Assembly (NCBI RefSeq): GCF_027580225.2
Contig: NC_073354.2
Span: 13,573,501 to 13,637,500 of the forward strand
Length of the DNA: 64,000 nt
Reading direction: 5' to 3'
Source: Misgurnus anguillicaudatus
Taxonomy: Eukaryota > Chordata > Actinopteri > Cypriniformes > Cobitidae
The notes below the pieces were generated by a model that saw only the letters and a program-made list of their open reading frames with translations, had not been told where the DNA came from and did no database searches. A program made the position numbers and the translations under genes. Below, piece after piece: positions 46,246-59,348 of this stretch (positions are counted from its first letter, which is position 1; every line of letters begins with the position of its first letter).

Positions 46246-46736
46246 AGGGGCCATGGCTCAAGACTTTTCTAAGATGTCAAATAAATCTTTGGTGTCCCCA
46301 GAGCACATATGTGAAGTTTTAGCTCAAAATACCCCACCGATAATTTATTATAGCATGTTAAAATTGCCACTTTGTAGGTGTTTGCAAAAATGTGCCGTTT
46401 TGGGTCCTTTTAAATGCAAATGAGCGGTTTGTTACAATTGAAACTTAATTGTGCTGTGAAATATTTTCTCTCTCTCTCTCTCTCTTTTCTCTGCACTAAA
46501 TGGCAGTGCTGTGATTGGATAGTGCAGATTAAGGGGCGATATTATTATAATAAGAGCTCCTTATGACATCACAAGAAGAGCCAAATTTCAACAACCTATT
46601 TTCTCATGTGCTTGTAGAGAATGGTTTACCAAAACTAAGTTACTGGGTTGATCTTTTTCTAGGTTGATAGAAGCACTGGGAACCCAATCATAGCACTTGA
46701 ACATGGAAAAAGTCAGATTTTCATGCCATGGCCCCT
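46246..46736. mobile_element. TTAA-flanked MITE, 491 bp, intact copy
   Basis: Ends AGGGGCCATGGC and GCCATGGCCCCT with TTAA at 46242-46245 and 46737-46740. It is the best copy of a family also present at 24847-25296 and 32546-32912. The interior includes GTCCCCAGAGCACATATGTG and a (TC)n tract. Confidence 0.9.
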
Positions 46737-47690
46737 TTAAGACCAATATACACTTTAAGAAAAACATAAAACAGGTAGCCAGCTAATGAAATAAGAAGAC
46801 ATCTTGTCCTCAAGATGAAATCTCATTGTGTAAACCTCACATATATGCTACACATCTGATGGGGTTTAAAGTAGACTGCTGAACAAACATCTGTCTGGTT
46901 TATGTGGAAGTGTATACTGTATATCAGAGCAATGTGTAAGAATGTATCCACACCTGTGCCAGAGTGCAAGGGAAGCATATGGAGTATGTGTGTGACAGAT
47001 TGTATAGGAAAGTTAAAATACACCTTCAGTCAAATCCACTTCAATTTACACCATATGGCTATGCATACACAAAGAGGTTAATAAAAGGTTCTGGCTGTGG
47101 AATGGTAAGGGGGTGTTAATAATAATAATAATGTAAAGCTCCTCCACAAGTATCCAGTGATTTACCTAAACCTTATTTCAGTTCATGAAGATAACTGATC
47201 ACGGCACAAAGACTGTTTTGCAAAAGACGTCAGTGCAGACGTACAGTTATACATTTTGTTGTAAAAGCAGGTCATTTTATTAAGTGAAGTGTTTTGCAAA
47301 TGAGTCTTTTTGCTTATCTATGTGTTGCTAAAGGCGAATAAGTTCTGAAATTCTGAAATGGATCCTTATTGTCAAGAGTTTGAGTTACACAAGTTTAGTT
47401 TCTGCAGGAGAACAACATGCAATGAGTCTGCAGCATCTTTGGGGCAAAATGTTTGACAAGCCCTATTAGTCCAGATTTCAATCCGACTATGAATTTTGCA
47501 CCATCAGTGCCACAGCGTAAATTTAATTGATTTTAAATGCGACCGATAGTTGTGTCACAGTTCATAATGCAGACATGGTGTGGTGTCATTTGCTTGTCGA
47601 ATTAGTGCTTTACAGCATTAACAAATCTGCAGTTCCGCTTCGAACCCCCTGTGGGCCGCAGACCCCCAGTTAAAGCTTCTTGGTTTAAGA

Positions 47691-47882
47691 CAGGGGTGGG
47701 CATTCCTGGTCCTGGATGGCCACTGTCTTGTAAAGTTTAGCTCCAACCCTCATCAAACACACCTGCACAATCTAATCAAAGGCTGCAGGATGACGTTGAA
47801 ATGGCATTCAGGTGTGTTTCATTGGGGGAGAGCTAAACTTTGCAGGACAGTGGCTTTCAAGGACCAGGAATGCCCACCCCTG
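47691..47882. mobile_element. hAT-type MITE, 192 bp, with perfect 8-bp target duplication
   Basis: Ends CAGGGGTGGGCATTCCTGGT and ACCAGGAATGCCCACCCCTG are exact complements. GTTTAAGA flanks it at 47683-47690 and 47883-47890. Confidence 0.93.
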
Positions 47883-47974
47883 GTTTAAGAGGTTTGGATT
47901 TTGACCACAGATCTCCATGTGTTAAGTTCATATCCCCATTTCTTGGTACTTAGGAGTTTTACCTTCCTATATGG

Positions 47975-48781
47975 TAGTGATGCAAAGTCTGATTCATTTT
48001 CGCGAACCGGCTCTTTACGGACAGTTCTGCTCATTGAACCAGTTCAAAAAGCCGATTCACCGGTTCCTGACGTCATCAAGAAATGACATTACTACGCATT
48101 TATTGTATCAATGAAACATTCAAATAAAGTCGTTTGTGTCAACACATTAAAGCCTTTAAATAAATAGTTGTTTTTGTGAAGGCATAGCTGATTTATTGCC
48201 TTGCATTCACAAGTTAGTAATGTTTGTGGTCACAGTTTAAATCGCGGATCATAAATAATAAATAAATAATGAATGCCAGATATTAACTGACCAGTTTTGA
48301 CCAGCCTACAACTTGAATAAGATTCCTAAAAGACACTGATGCACAACTGCGGATGTGTGTAAGTATAAATAATAAATAAACTTGTGTGTTAAACTCATTG
48401 GTCTTCCTTAAACAACTACAATATGATTTGCATGCAAAATAAATCGTATCAAAACTAAAGCTTTCTAATAAAACAAGCATATCAAGAAACTAATAAAACA
48501 AAAAAGCATCAGGCTCGTTCAAATCCTCGGTAATTCACACGCAGTGTCAGCAACTCATCCGTCAGAATCGTCGGCAATCCTCGCCTCGGCAATCATCGAC
48601 AAACTTCGTTCAGTTCTTTATGAGTCCGACGTGCTATTTCGGCTGTGCGTCCTGCGTCATCAACCCGGAACCTATGCCCAAAACTAAAGTTCGATTCAGT
48701 TCGATTTGCGAACCGGCTCGACCGGTTACTTCCTGAGAACCGGCTCAAAAGAACGATTCGTTCAAGAACCTAACATCACTA
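47975..48781. mobile_element. Non-autonomous hAT element, 807 bp, with perfect 8-bp target duplication
   Basis: CTATATGG at 47967-47974 and 48782-48789. Ends TAGTGATG and CATCACTA; subterminal GAACCGGCTC, GATTCATTTTCGCG and GAACGATTCG repeats. No transposase frame. Confidence 0.92.
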
Positions 48782-49801
48782 CTATATGGTTTTATCGGAT
48801 GTACGCATGTTACCCGCCTGAACTGAACTTCCGGTCTGTATTTATTTATCCTTCTGGCTAGTGGCTAAACTGCTCTCTGAAACAAATACCTAATATGTGT
48901 TTGTAATAATTGATATGTGTTAGATATGATACATGAATAAACGTAATTTACCTGTCCCTTGTTATCAAAAATAAACTCTTGTAAAAGGACTCTTTGTGGA
49001 AGTCTACCCGGAAATTGTGTTTAGACCACAAAAGCCGTTTGTTTATGTTGTTGCTGCTGAAAGCGTCTATAAATGGTAGGAATTTGCTAACTCTTCATTG
49101 TGTTGCGTGCATGCATCACAAGTTTGTTTTAGACATCTTTTTTTATCAGTATTGGATCGGCATTTGCGGAATTCTTCATAATTATGTGTTACCGTCAACT
49201 GCTATTTCTGAAATCATAACAATTTGGCTGTATTTGGATAAAATGCAAACACAGGAATAAATCGCTCTTGGTAGAACCACAATCTGTGTCTAATGCACGA
49301 ACAGAGAAGGACTTCCCATCTGGGGACAATAAAAACTTGATTACTTTTCATTAGATTTTTTTAAATTAAAAAAGCATTTCACATGGAAAGCATTTTTTTC
49401 CCAAGATTTATTAGCTTTTACTTTTCATCACATGAATTAAGGGCCAAAGATGAACCATAATAAAACAAATCCAAAGTTGTCAACATTCTTCACAAACACA
49501 GTTCTTATCAACTTTTAAAGCTCTTAGAAAAGATTTGTCAGTAATTCTCCCAATGTTTTGGAAAGGCATGCATTGGAAACTAATGATGTAAGGAGGATTA
49601 AGAAAGATCAATGAACTTATCAGTCAGGTGTAAGGGGATGCAATCACGCTCAGGTCACTCAGTTCAGCGGTCTGCATTATAAACCCTCACTGCCCGTGAT
49701 TTTCTCCTCAGTCTTGCAACATATGAATACATCACACATGTAAATCTTCATTCATAAACTACCGACCAAGTATTTAGGTTGTGATTAAAGGTGCTCTCTT
49801 T

Positions 49802-49826
49802 CACACACACACACACACACACACAC
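49802..49826. repeat. (CA)n microsatellite
   Basis: About 12 CA units. Confidence 0.9.
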
Positions 49827-50533
49827 TTACAAACACATACATTCACCAGTGTTCAAAAGATTAGGGTCACTTCAATTTAGTATATCAATCTGTTTAAATA
49901 TAAATACAAACAAATGATTTTGATAAGTATAAGGAGGAAGAAATGATTTGCCATTAGGTTTTGTTTATTGCTGATAATGTATTCTTGTGTTGTTGTTTTG
50001 TATTATGTCTTTTTTTGCACTATTGTAAAATGAACATTTTTTTAATTTTAAGGGTGGGCGCTTACTGTATAAGCTCTTTTGCGTCTGTCCAAACTGAAAT
50101 CAAGATCTGTATATGCGGTGCTTGTGGTTATCTTTGGTAGCTTCTTTGAAGACATCTTGAGTAAAAAATTGATACACCCAAAAGTGATGTGATCCATATT
50201 GCCGAATACAGAAGTTTGTTGTGCAAATACCATTAAGCATTGCAGTAGTCCATTCTTGATATGACAAAAGCTTGGACTAGGAGCTGCGTAGCATATACTC
50301 GTTCAGGAAATCTTTGATTTCCCTCATGTTGTACAGTGCGTACCTGCATGACCGTTTCGAGGAGCTCCATCCTGGCAGGAGTTGAAAATGGCGTTCCTTA
50401 ATCCAGGAAGAGATGTCTTAAAGGTATGTAGAGATGATACAAGCAGACATCATTCTCACCTGGAGGAATGCATGATGTCTTATTGCCTATGTTGAAAGTG
50501 AAATATGCTTATAACACTTCTAAGACATACTCA

Positions 50534-50717
50534 ACTAAAAATTGGTTCACTGGCTCAAAATAACCGGATACCACTTTAAGTGCTATGTAGCACCTATGTA
50601 GAACCATAAGGGGTGCTATAGTCATGCTATGGCAGCATTTTTGGTTCTATATAGGTGCTTTATTGCACTTAAAGTGGTTCCTGGTTATGATTTTGAGCCA
50701 GTGAACCAATTTTTAGT
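50534..50717. mobile_element. 184-bp hairpin MITE
   Basis: ACTAAAAATTGGTTCACTGG at the left and its complement at the right; arms pair through GGCTCAAAATAACC and CACTTTAAGTGC. Confidence 0.8.
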
Positions 50718-50729
50718 GATCACCTATAT

Positions 50730-53700
50730 GATGACAACCCAGAAAAACACTTTTTTGCTATTTGCTCCATTTAATTAGAGTGTAGAATAGAATTGATTTT
50801 CAGTCTGATCTCATGAGAATTCATACATATTTTACAAGTAGGCTAATTCGTACAAAGTTAATCGTGCAAAAACGTACGATTATCATAAAAACAATAAAGA
50901 AACCCCACCCCTAACCACAATGTCACAGGGTTCAAGACAAATTGTACAAAAATGTACAAATGTGGTCAAATTAATATGAATTATCCACCTCGTAAAATAT
51001 GTACGAATTGCTATGAGATAGTTTTGAGTGATTCACACATATATTTTTTTTGTAAAAGACAGAAGACTTTTTAAGTCTAAATGAGCAATTTTAGAGGACT
51101 GTGGAGCTACATGAAGTGTAACATACAGAACAGCTGTTGAAAATATGTTTCAATATAACAGATACTGTCGACAAATATTATAGACAGATATATAAACAAT
51201 ATCCACTTCAAGTATATAGACAAAATAGTATTGAAAAATTTGCCTGCAAACGTAACTTTAAGCAAGTGTTAACTTACAACTATAACCAGTAACTTACTTT
51301 TGGGTAAGTTACTCAACTCAACTTTTGAGTAACTTACCCAACACCGCTGCCTGTTACAATTAACCCCACCTATGGGTGTAAGTTGTAACGTTTGCACTTT
51401 TGTCATGTTTGGTGTAATTGTCCAAGAATAGTAAGTAATAGAAACAAACTTCTAATGTTCATTTGTAGCAGAGATGTCTGTTGCTTGTGTAAAAATATAA
51501 TTAATCAAACTATTTTTTTTAATGATTGAGCCAAAACCAAAAAGTGTTAGGTTGTGCCCCGCTCTCCGCTACACCTTTGCACCTAAATAGTACATATTAA
51601 GACCTTTTTAAAGGGAAGTGATAGCTTAAGGCAATTTTTTGACAATTTTGCATATACAAAGTTTTATTTGTAGCATGTTTGTAGCAAGTTAAGTAGATAT
51701 CCACCTGCAGAAGTGTATTTTCCAGAGTTTTCGAGTTATGTGTGTATAATATTCTTTATTTTCTATACACTTTTCTACCATATATTTTAAGTGTTTTCTG
51801 TCAAACTCATTATTTAAATACATTTCCCATATTGATTATTAGCATTGATCTATTTCAGATACCCCCACCCCCTTAGTTGCAAAGTAAATTAACTGTAGTT
51901 GGTCACTTTTTACGTCATTCATTTGGGTGGTTGTAAGGAACACTATGAACCAGACCGTATGACCTTATGATGTTAGTCAATGGTTTGGCTAGTGAAACTG
52001 GCGCTCCCCAATATTCGGATGGGTTTTAAATGACAGGTTGGTAAACTTTCACATTCAGCTATGCGCATGCGATTCTCAACGGTCGGTTGTGACCTTGCAA
52101 AAGACCTAGCTTTCATATGAAAGCTATTGAGGTAATAGCATGTATGTACGTTTGTGCGTCTATTAAAAATGGCAGGGTGTGTATCTGAGGGCGAACTATC
52201 TGCGTATGAGTGGTAGAGAGCCTGTGGTGTGTGTAGAGTTAAGCAAGCGTGGGTGTGCACGTCTGGGTCTGGTTTGGGCTTTTCAGAAGTGATTTGTAAT
52301 GATATGCTGCTCTGTCTGTACAACGTGTATTTGTGCCCCAGTGAGACATACAGAACATACTCTCATTAAGTTTAAAGGACGACGTCCAACCACAACGACT
52401 TTAGGGCAAACACACACACAAATGGCCATGCACTGGCCAGCATTTGGACACACACACACTCAAATGGGATTGCCTGCACAGACACACAAAGTGCCAGTGC
52501 CATAAAAAGCAGCGATTTTGGACAAATAACAATTCCACCATCATATTAAGGTTACTTGAAAGAAGCTGAATAGAAATTCTCTACCAAAAGTAATAATTAT
52601 AAAATACTACAGTGGTTTTAAAATATTTTTTCAGTAAATACAAACAATTGTGACCCTGTTTGTGAAATCCAGGCTAATCTATTTATGATATTAGGGGCAT
52701 CATAGCTTCACATTGATTTCAATCTTTGATATGATCTCACTCAGACAATATTAAAGATACAAATGTTATATTTTCAAAAAATGTCCAAAGGATGATTTTA
52801 TGTAGAAATCACAAAAAATATGGAAAGATTAATCACATTCATTTTAATAATTCACATGTTGTTCTTTATGTGATGCTCCTGGATGGCCTTTAATGTATTG
52901 TTCATATTAATAATGATTATATTGATAATGTGGATGTGCTTGTACGTGCGTCTGATTTTCACACGTCATATGGTGTGACATACAAACCGCAGAGCACGGG
53001 TATCAGGAGATCAGACTGACCAATCAGAGGCACTGAATGAAACCGATGCAACCTGGCGACAGCAATGGCAAGGCTCCCCCCACTGCTATGATTTTAAAGG
53101 GTTGAAATGATCGTAAACCCCCCACACAGACACACGCAAATAACACCTTTACCCTATTGTATAGAGTTTAGAGCTTTCCTGGACCAAAATGTCATAAAAT
53201 TGGCATTTACTGCAATGGTAAATCCATTGTTATTTGCATGATTAAAAAAATTAAGCCTTATTGTCAGAGATGACCTGCAAAGGTCATATGCATATATTTA
53301 CTAGTAAAATAAAATAACCTAATGTATAAATACCAGTGCTTGGTGTTAAAGCATATGGGGTAACTTATCAAAACCTTTACATATTATAAATATACAGACG
53401 GACTGAAAAAAAGCGATTCAATATATGTAATATATTTTACACACAAATTACACATATATTGTCAAATACAAGCACTACTACAATACATTTCTCTCTAAAA
53501 TGAGAAAGTCCCACCTGCCTCCAACTATCGATAGCAAGCAAATCAAGTTTTTACCAGGCTGTGATTTAAACTAAAAGCTATTAATTCAGATATTCAGTCA
53601 AACCATTTAATAGGACCTTTAAATTTCAACTTTAATGAAATTTTGTCCCACATCATCTGGTTGTAGTAATGGTTGTGTAATAAAGCCTTTATGACAATAC

Positions 53701-56470
53701 CTACAATATAATAACAGATAAAATGTGTCACAATTTGGGTGAGCATGCCTATTTCTGAATGTGTCATGTCCCTGAATGTGAGCAGCCTTTGGCAAAATCG
53801 TGTCAGCGATGTTGATGCAATTTTCGCTGGCTGCAACCCTGCATGTCCGCCCATTGATATAGGCAGCGTAGCATAGGAAACATCAATGTAAACCAAATAC
53901 AGAGCTAATAAAGTACACGTTTGTTATGCGTATGCTTAAACACACACCAAAACAAACATGCATACTCGGCACGCTTTCACGGGCCATTTGTGGAAGGCAT
54001 TCGGCCCTCGTAAGACATTCGAAGCTGCAGTTTTGGAATCACGTCACCGCACGTCCGATAATTCGCAAGGACGTCAAACCGGAGATTAAACGCTCAAACG
54101 AGGATTTCCACCAAGTGCTTCCTAAGAGGATTTGCTTACGTACAAACACACACATCTATAGGACCAGAGGAATAAACACTTAATGAAATGTCGAGGGCCT
54201 TTACCTCAGTCTAATGTGTGAGGTCATGAAAGTTTGGGTATGTGAACTCCCTCCATCATTTCCTGAACTATTTGATGACAGCTTTGCTCACCCTTGACCT
54301 TTGAACTCTAGACACATTCTCATCCCCCTCTCAGTCTCTTTATCGCAAACACACTAACCTTGACTTTTGCAACTGCTGACTCCAATATACGCCAGATATC
54401 CAGCTACCAGACAGAAGAGCCGCCACACGCTGCCTGTTTAAAACAGCAAAATGTCACACAGACCAACCATGTAGTCATGGGACAAACCTTTATAGCATCT
54501 CACATTACTGTTGCGTATCCAAAACCTCATGAGGATGATTTATGGTAGCACGGCCCCTTGATATGCTATGATGATGTGATGATTATGATCAGCCTGATTA
54601 ATGTGAATTTTATTTGTGGTGAGCCGCACAAGGATACGGGTGGGAGGTAGATGTAAATAATAGAGCGAGGAAGATAAGAAGAGATGAAGAGATACAGGAA
54701 TCTAACACTGATGGTAAGTTAAGCCTGTGAGCAGAGATTTACTGTTGCACTGATGTGTGGAAGTCTTGTGACATTCAGAGAAATGGGGGGATATTTAGCT
54801 ATGAGTGATTCTTAGACTACGGGGACTTTTATGTACTTTGGTAATATTTTCAAAAATACATATAATTTTGGACAAATTCCTCTTCAAATTTACAATAAAA
54901 CCACCTTAAATATTTTTTACGACCTTTCTATTATGATTTTTTTTCATACTTTTTAAATCCTAATTGGTGTCAAATTCACTGTTTTCTCCTTGTTGCACAC
55001 CCAGACTTTTTCAATTCAACAATGAAAATACAGTTTAAAAATATGACTTATCTTGTAACTATTACCTAAATTAAGCACTAGTAAAATAATTCAAATGTAT
55101 TATAATATTTAATGTGAGACCAATATCAATATTACTTTTATTCAAAATATAGCTGTTGCACAGTAGTGGTGTCATTTCCACCACAACACTGTAATGTGCC
55201 TTTAAAAAGTTTGTGTGAAAGATTGTTTAGTGGGTTTCTGTGGAAATGTTCAGTGACATTAGAGAACATGCTGGACATGGAGGAAATTTTCATTTTCATC
55301 TACAACAAATAAAGAAAAAGTCAGGGTAAATATATTGCTTAATCAGTAAATACGTTTATTATATGTCATTTCCAAACATGCTGTACCTTTAAGAGTGTTT
55401 TAAAAAGCTACAAATTTGAAGATAAATATGAGTATTTTGCATACATGAAATATAAAAACTACAGAAATGTCATTACCACCTCTGTGGTGGAAATGACAAC
55501 ATGTGGTGGAAATGACATTGAGTGTGTTTACATGCAAATCAATAAACCGGCTATGCAAAAAACTGCGTTTACATGGGATTTGGAGATTTGGCGGTTTTCT
55601 CGCATGTAGTGACATTACAGCCTATAGTATATCGTCGCTGCCCGATTAAACTCACGTATGTCCAAAACGGTTACTTTTCAGGAAGTGAATAAAACACCAT
55701 ATTTCAAAAGCAGTTGAATGTAGCGTTGTCATACTTGGTACAGCATCTTTACATGTAATCATATTCTTGCCAGTGTAATGATATAATCCACATTTGACCA
55801 AAATTGAGTTTAAATGGACGTGCGACATGCGTGCATATTTTACAGTAACGGTGGTCGATACCCGTTCTTCCGATCATTAATTAGAATGGCCAAGTCGCGT
55901 TTCATATTGACAGATGAATATGCTCAGTTTATTAAATAGCCTATGCCTTAGTTTATTAAATACGCTTAGTTTATTTTATATTAATTATACATTTATTAAA
56001 TGTCTCTTGCAAACTATGAAGGGACAACGAATCAATACACTTTGCACAGTCCAACCGTAATTTTGTCGGGGGGAAACGTTTACCTCGATGAAGGAAAGTC
56101 ATTGTCTCACCAGGCTATGTTTATTCGGCTACATCCAGTGCTGAGCTTCGATGAAACTTCACGAGACCAGCAAGATGCTGCCACCGGGTGGGAGATACGC
56201 GGCGTGATTGACAGCTTTGACACCAAATGGATCACGAATTTCCGTGGCATAGTCACAGAATTTTTTGCTCATTTTTCCGTGGCATTCTCATGGATTGGTT
56301 ACTCAACTGTTTTGTCCTATTTTCTTACCATTGTCGCTTCGGTTTAGTCGTGTGGAGACTTTTATGTCTCTTTTATGTCTTGCTTATACCAAGTTCCAAG
56401 TTTTCACTATTCCAAAACAGTACCTGTTAAAGAGAGTAGCCTACCTGTTTTTTAAAAAGATAGAAGAGGT
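50730..56470. other. Intergenic sequence, no gene recognised
   Basis: Only fragments are seen: a GTACC-type MITE half near 51570-51645, and a diverged half copy of the 5431-6490 element near 56230-56345. No spliced coding similarity, RNA gene or intact transposon was identified by eye. Confidence 0.4.
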
Positions 56471-56865
56471 GGAAATGCAGTGAATATCTATTTGTCAAGT
56501 ATTTTTGGAAGAAATTAGTTTTTAGTTGTTTTTCAAATGTTGCAAAAGATGTGGCTGACTGGACTGCTATAGGAAGATTATTCTACCATCAGGAAGTAGG
56601 GAAGTAAAATGAGCGGGAAGGTGATTTTGTTCCCTTTTGTGAAGGTATGATGCCACATTTGCTGAACATAATGTTCTGGATGAGGTGTAGGAATGTAGAA
56701 AAGTATTTCGGTCATTATCGCCCTGTCTTTGCAATGTAATCAGTGAAGGACAGTTTGTCATCTGAGGTTTCTGACAGTTTTGGAAGGATTAATGGTTGTG
56801 TTGCCAAATTGAATGGATAGGTCATGCCATATCTTGTTTTGTAGAAGCAGCTCAGTCTTAGCTAG

Positions 56866-58075
56866 CAGGGCTCGAAATTGCGACCATTTTGGTCGCATAT
56901 GCGACCGAAATTTAATCTGTGCGACCTTAAAATATATTTAGGAGCATTTGTGCGACTGCCCATTTTGTTGTGACGCGAGTTGATTGTGATCCTGCGTGCT
57001 GGCGCTGTCCCAGGTTCAGTGTTCTCTCCAACGATACATAACCAATCAAATTTCACCATTAAGTTCTTGCGTTTATTGAAGACCGCAGATTGGCTAATAT
57101 GAGCGTCAGTCATTCCTTGTTGCCGTGAAGCGCGGAAATGTGAAAAGACGAACGCGTCGCGAGCATGACGAGAGCGAGCCGATTACAGCCAAGGTTATTA
57201 CTGTATTTTTTGACGACGATTCGGATTCAAATGTAACTCCACCACCGGAAAATACGAGTTGACGTTAAACCTTTCAGAGAGAGTAGCTTAAAGATTTTGA
57301 GTGTCTCCGCTATGAAAATGTAACTTACTGTGTTTACTGTAAATCCTGTAAAACAGCGTTAATGGCGGAATCAAAACATTTTAAGCGCCAGACGTACCTT
57401 GCTTAAACATGGCGAAAGTGCCAAAAACATAAGACGTGTCATGACAAATGTGTTTATTATTGATGGAGACACCGACCTGTCTGTCAAAGTGTGTTTGATG
57501 GTGTATGTGCGCATGCGCTGGTGAATGGACATTCGACAAACATCCTTGTGGTCCAGGTTGCTGTGGAATACGACAATGCTGATGGTATGTTTTTGTTGTA
57601 TTTTTTAAAACATTGCCTATTTAGTAGTAAAAGCATCCTGGTAATGCAGTTATCAATACCAATATATATTAGCCTTCTATATTAGGGTCACTGTTGTAAT
57701 GTCACAATTAATCAGTGTTTTACGTGTTTGCTAGATTTTCTATGTAATCTTAATCATGTTACCTGTAATTGTTAAATTATTATTGCTGCTATACTATTTC
57801 AACAGCATTTGGATATTAATTTAGGAATTTATGCAGCAAAAAATAAAATAAAATAAAATAAAATAGAAGACCAACTTTTAAATGCTGGCCATAGGACGTG
57901 TAAAGCCTGGTGGTGGTGTTTTATTTTTAATAAAATAAATCTATTAACATTTACATGGTAGTTGTGGTGCTTTTTAATTTTTGGATGGATGCGCCTAAAT
58001 TTTTGCTGGTGCTCCTAAATCTTTAAAGTTGAGAGCACCAGTGCTACCAAATAAAAAAGTTAATTTTGAGCCCTG
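56866..58075 (+). mobile_element. hAT-like element with GCTAG target duplication
   Basis: Ends CAGGGCTCGAAATTGCGACC and AATTTTGAGCCCTG, flanked by GCTAG at 56861-56865 and 58076-58080. A 5-bp duplication points to the hAT5-type branch. Internally it keeps a fragment of coding sequence (57280-57500) and an (AAAAT)n tract (57838-57866). Confidence 0.8.
57280..57510 (+). pseudogene. Zinc-finger relic of a hAT5/ZNF862-like transposase
   Basis: The frame reads FECLRYENVTYCVYCKSCK and, after a frameshift near 57402, KHGESAKNIRRVMTN. This pattern (aromatic-rich CxxC finger, then a KHGESAKH-like histidine block) resembles the N-terminal TTF-type finger of ZNF862-like hAT proteins. The catalytic part is missing. 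Broken by at least one frameshift and a TAA. Confidence 0.6.
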
Positions 58076-58097
58076 GCTAGGTTCAACTGGAGGTGGT

Positions 58098-58427
58098 TGT
58101 TACGGATAAATCCAGGTAAGACAGGATGCGGATCCAAATGCAGTGATATTTATTAAAAATAACAACAAACAAACAAAAACATGGGAGGTAATCCAACAAG
58201 ACAGGAACACGGAAAAACACCATAACATTGAACAACGATCGACATCAGACACCGGAAACACTAGGCTTAAATACACAGAGTAATCAGGGAAAACAAGACA
58301 CACCTGGGGAACAATCATCACACAGACCAATGAACAAAAGAACTACAAAGAACTACAGACATGGATGACACAGACATGACTTCAAAATAAGAGTACAAGA
58401 CAGGGTACACAGACAGAGTTCATAACA
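58098..58427 (-). repeat. 3' LTR of the LTR element
   Basis: 330 bp, TG...CA bounded. On the minus strand it contains TATTTAAG near 58265 and AATAAA at 58154-58149, in the order promoter then polyadenylation signal. Confidence 0.92.
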
Positions 58428-58560
58428 TAGCCCCCCCTCAAAGGGCGGCTTCCAGACGCCCCCCAGAAAACCCCAAAGTACAACAGTCTAGGAGGGCGGT
58501 GGCATGGAGGTGGACCCGGGGGAGGGATGGTGGGCCAAGGCCATGAAAGTCCAAGGGCCA

Positions 58561-58965
58561 GGGCGGAGCCGTAGGCAAAGACAGGGACCACGGCGGAGCT
58601 GCGGGCGGAGGCTGGAGCCAGGGCGGAGCCGCGGGCGGAGGCTGGAGCCAGGGCGGAGCCGCGGGCGGAGGCTGGAGCCAGGGCGGAGCCGCGGGCGGAG
58701 GCTGGAGCCAGTGCGGAGCCGCGGGCGGAGGCTGGAGCCAGGGCGGAGCCGCGGGCGGAGGCTGGAGCCAGGGCGGAGCCGCGGGCGGAGGCTGGAGCCA
58801 GGGCGGAGCCGCGGGCGGGGACAGGGACCAAGGCGGAGCAGCAGGCGGAGACAGGGACCAAGGCGGAGCCGCAGGCGGAGACAGGGACCAAGGAGGAGCC
58901 GCAGGCGGAGACAGGGACCAAGGAGGAGCCGTAGGCGGAGACAGGGACCAAGGAGGAGCCGGCAG
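58561..58965. repeat. 30-bp tandem array inside the LTR element
   Basis: About 13 units of GGCGGAGCCGCGGGCGGAGG plus CTGGAGCCAG, with two sub-variants (GGCTGGAGCCA and GACAGGGACCA). A 27-bp GGCGGGAAGCCAGGGCGG array follows to about 59100. Confidence 0.9.
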
Positions 58966-59348
58966 AACTGGCAACCAGGGCGGAGCCGGCAGAGCGGGAA
59001 CCCAGGGCGGAGCCGGCAGGGCGGGAAGCCAGGGCGGAGCCGGCAGGGCGGGAAGCCAGGGCGGAGCCGGCAGGGCGGGAAGCCAGGGCGGAGCCGGAGA
59101 CCAGAGATGGACTGGATACCAGGGTGGTGCTGGTGGTATCATGAACCTGGGTAGAAGAGAACAGAGAGAGACCCTCTGGGCCTTGTTAGACAGGGCAGTG
59201 AGTTCACATATTGACATCTCAGACCAGACAGTGAGGGCAAAGAGCTTGGGGACAGTCTTCTTAGGACATGCAGAGAGTTCAGCACTGGCCATAGTCTTGG
59301 TGACGACAAAGAGTCTCTGGGGCATCGCGGTGACCACACTAGCTGACC

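Noticed and set aside
58504..59154. Plus-strand frame of 216 codons rich in Arg/Gly (GRRLEPGRSR repeats)
   Set aside because: It is the antisense of the 30-bp array in the LTR element; it exists because the repeat period is a multiple of three and has no start context or conserved ends.
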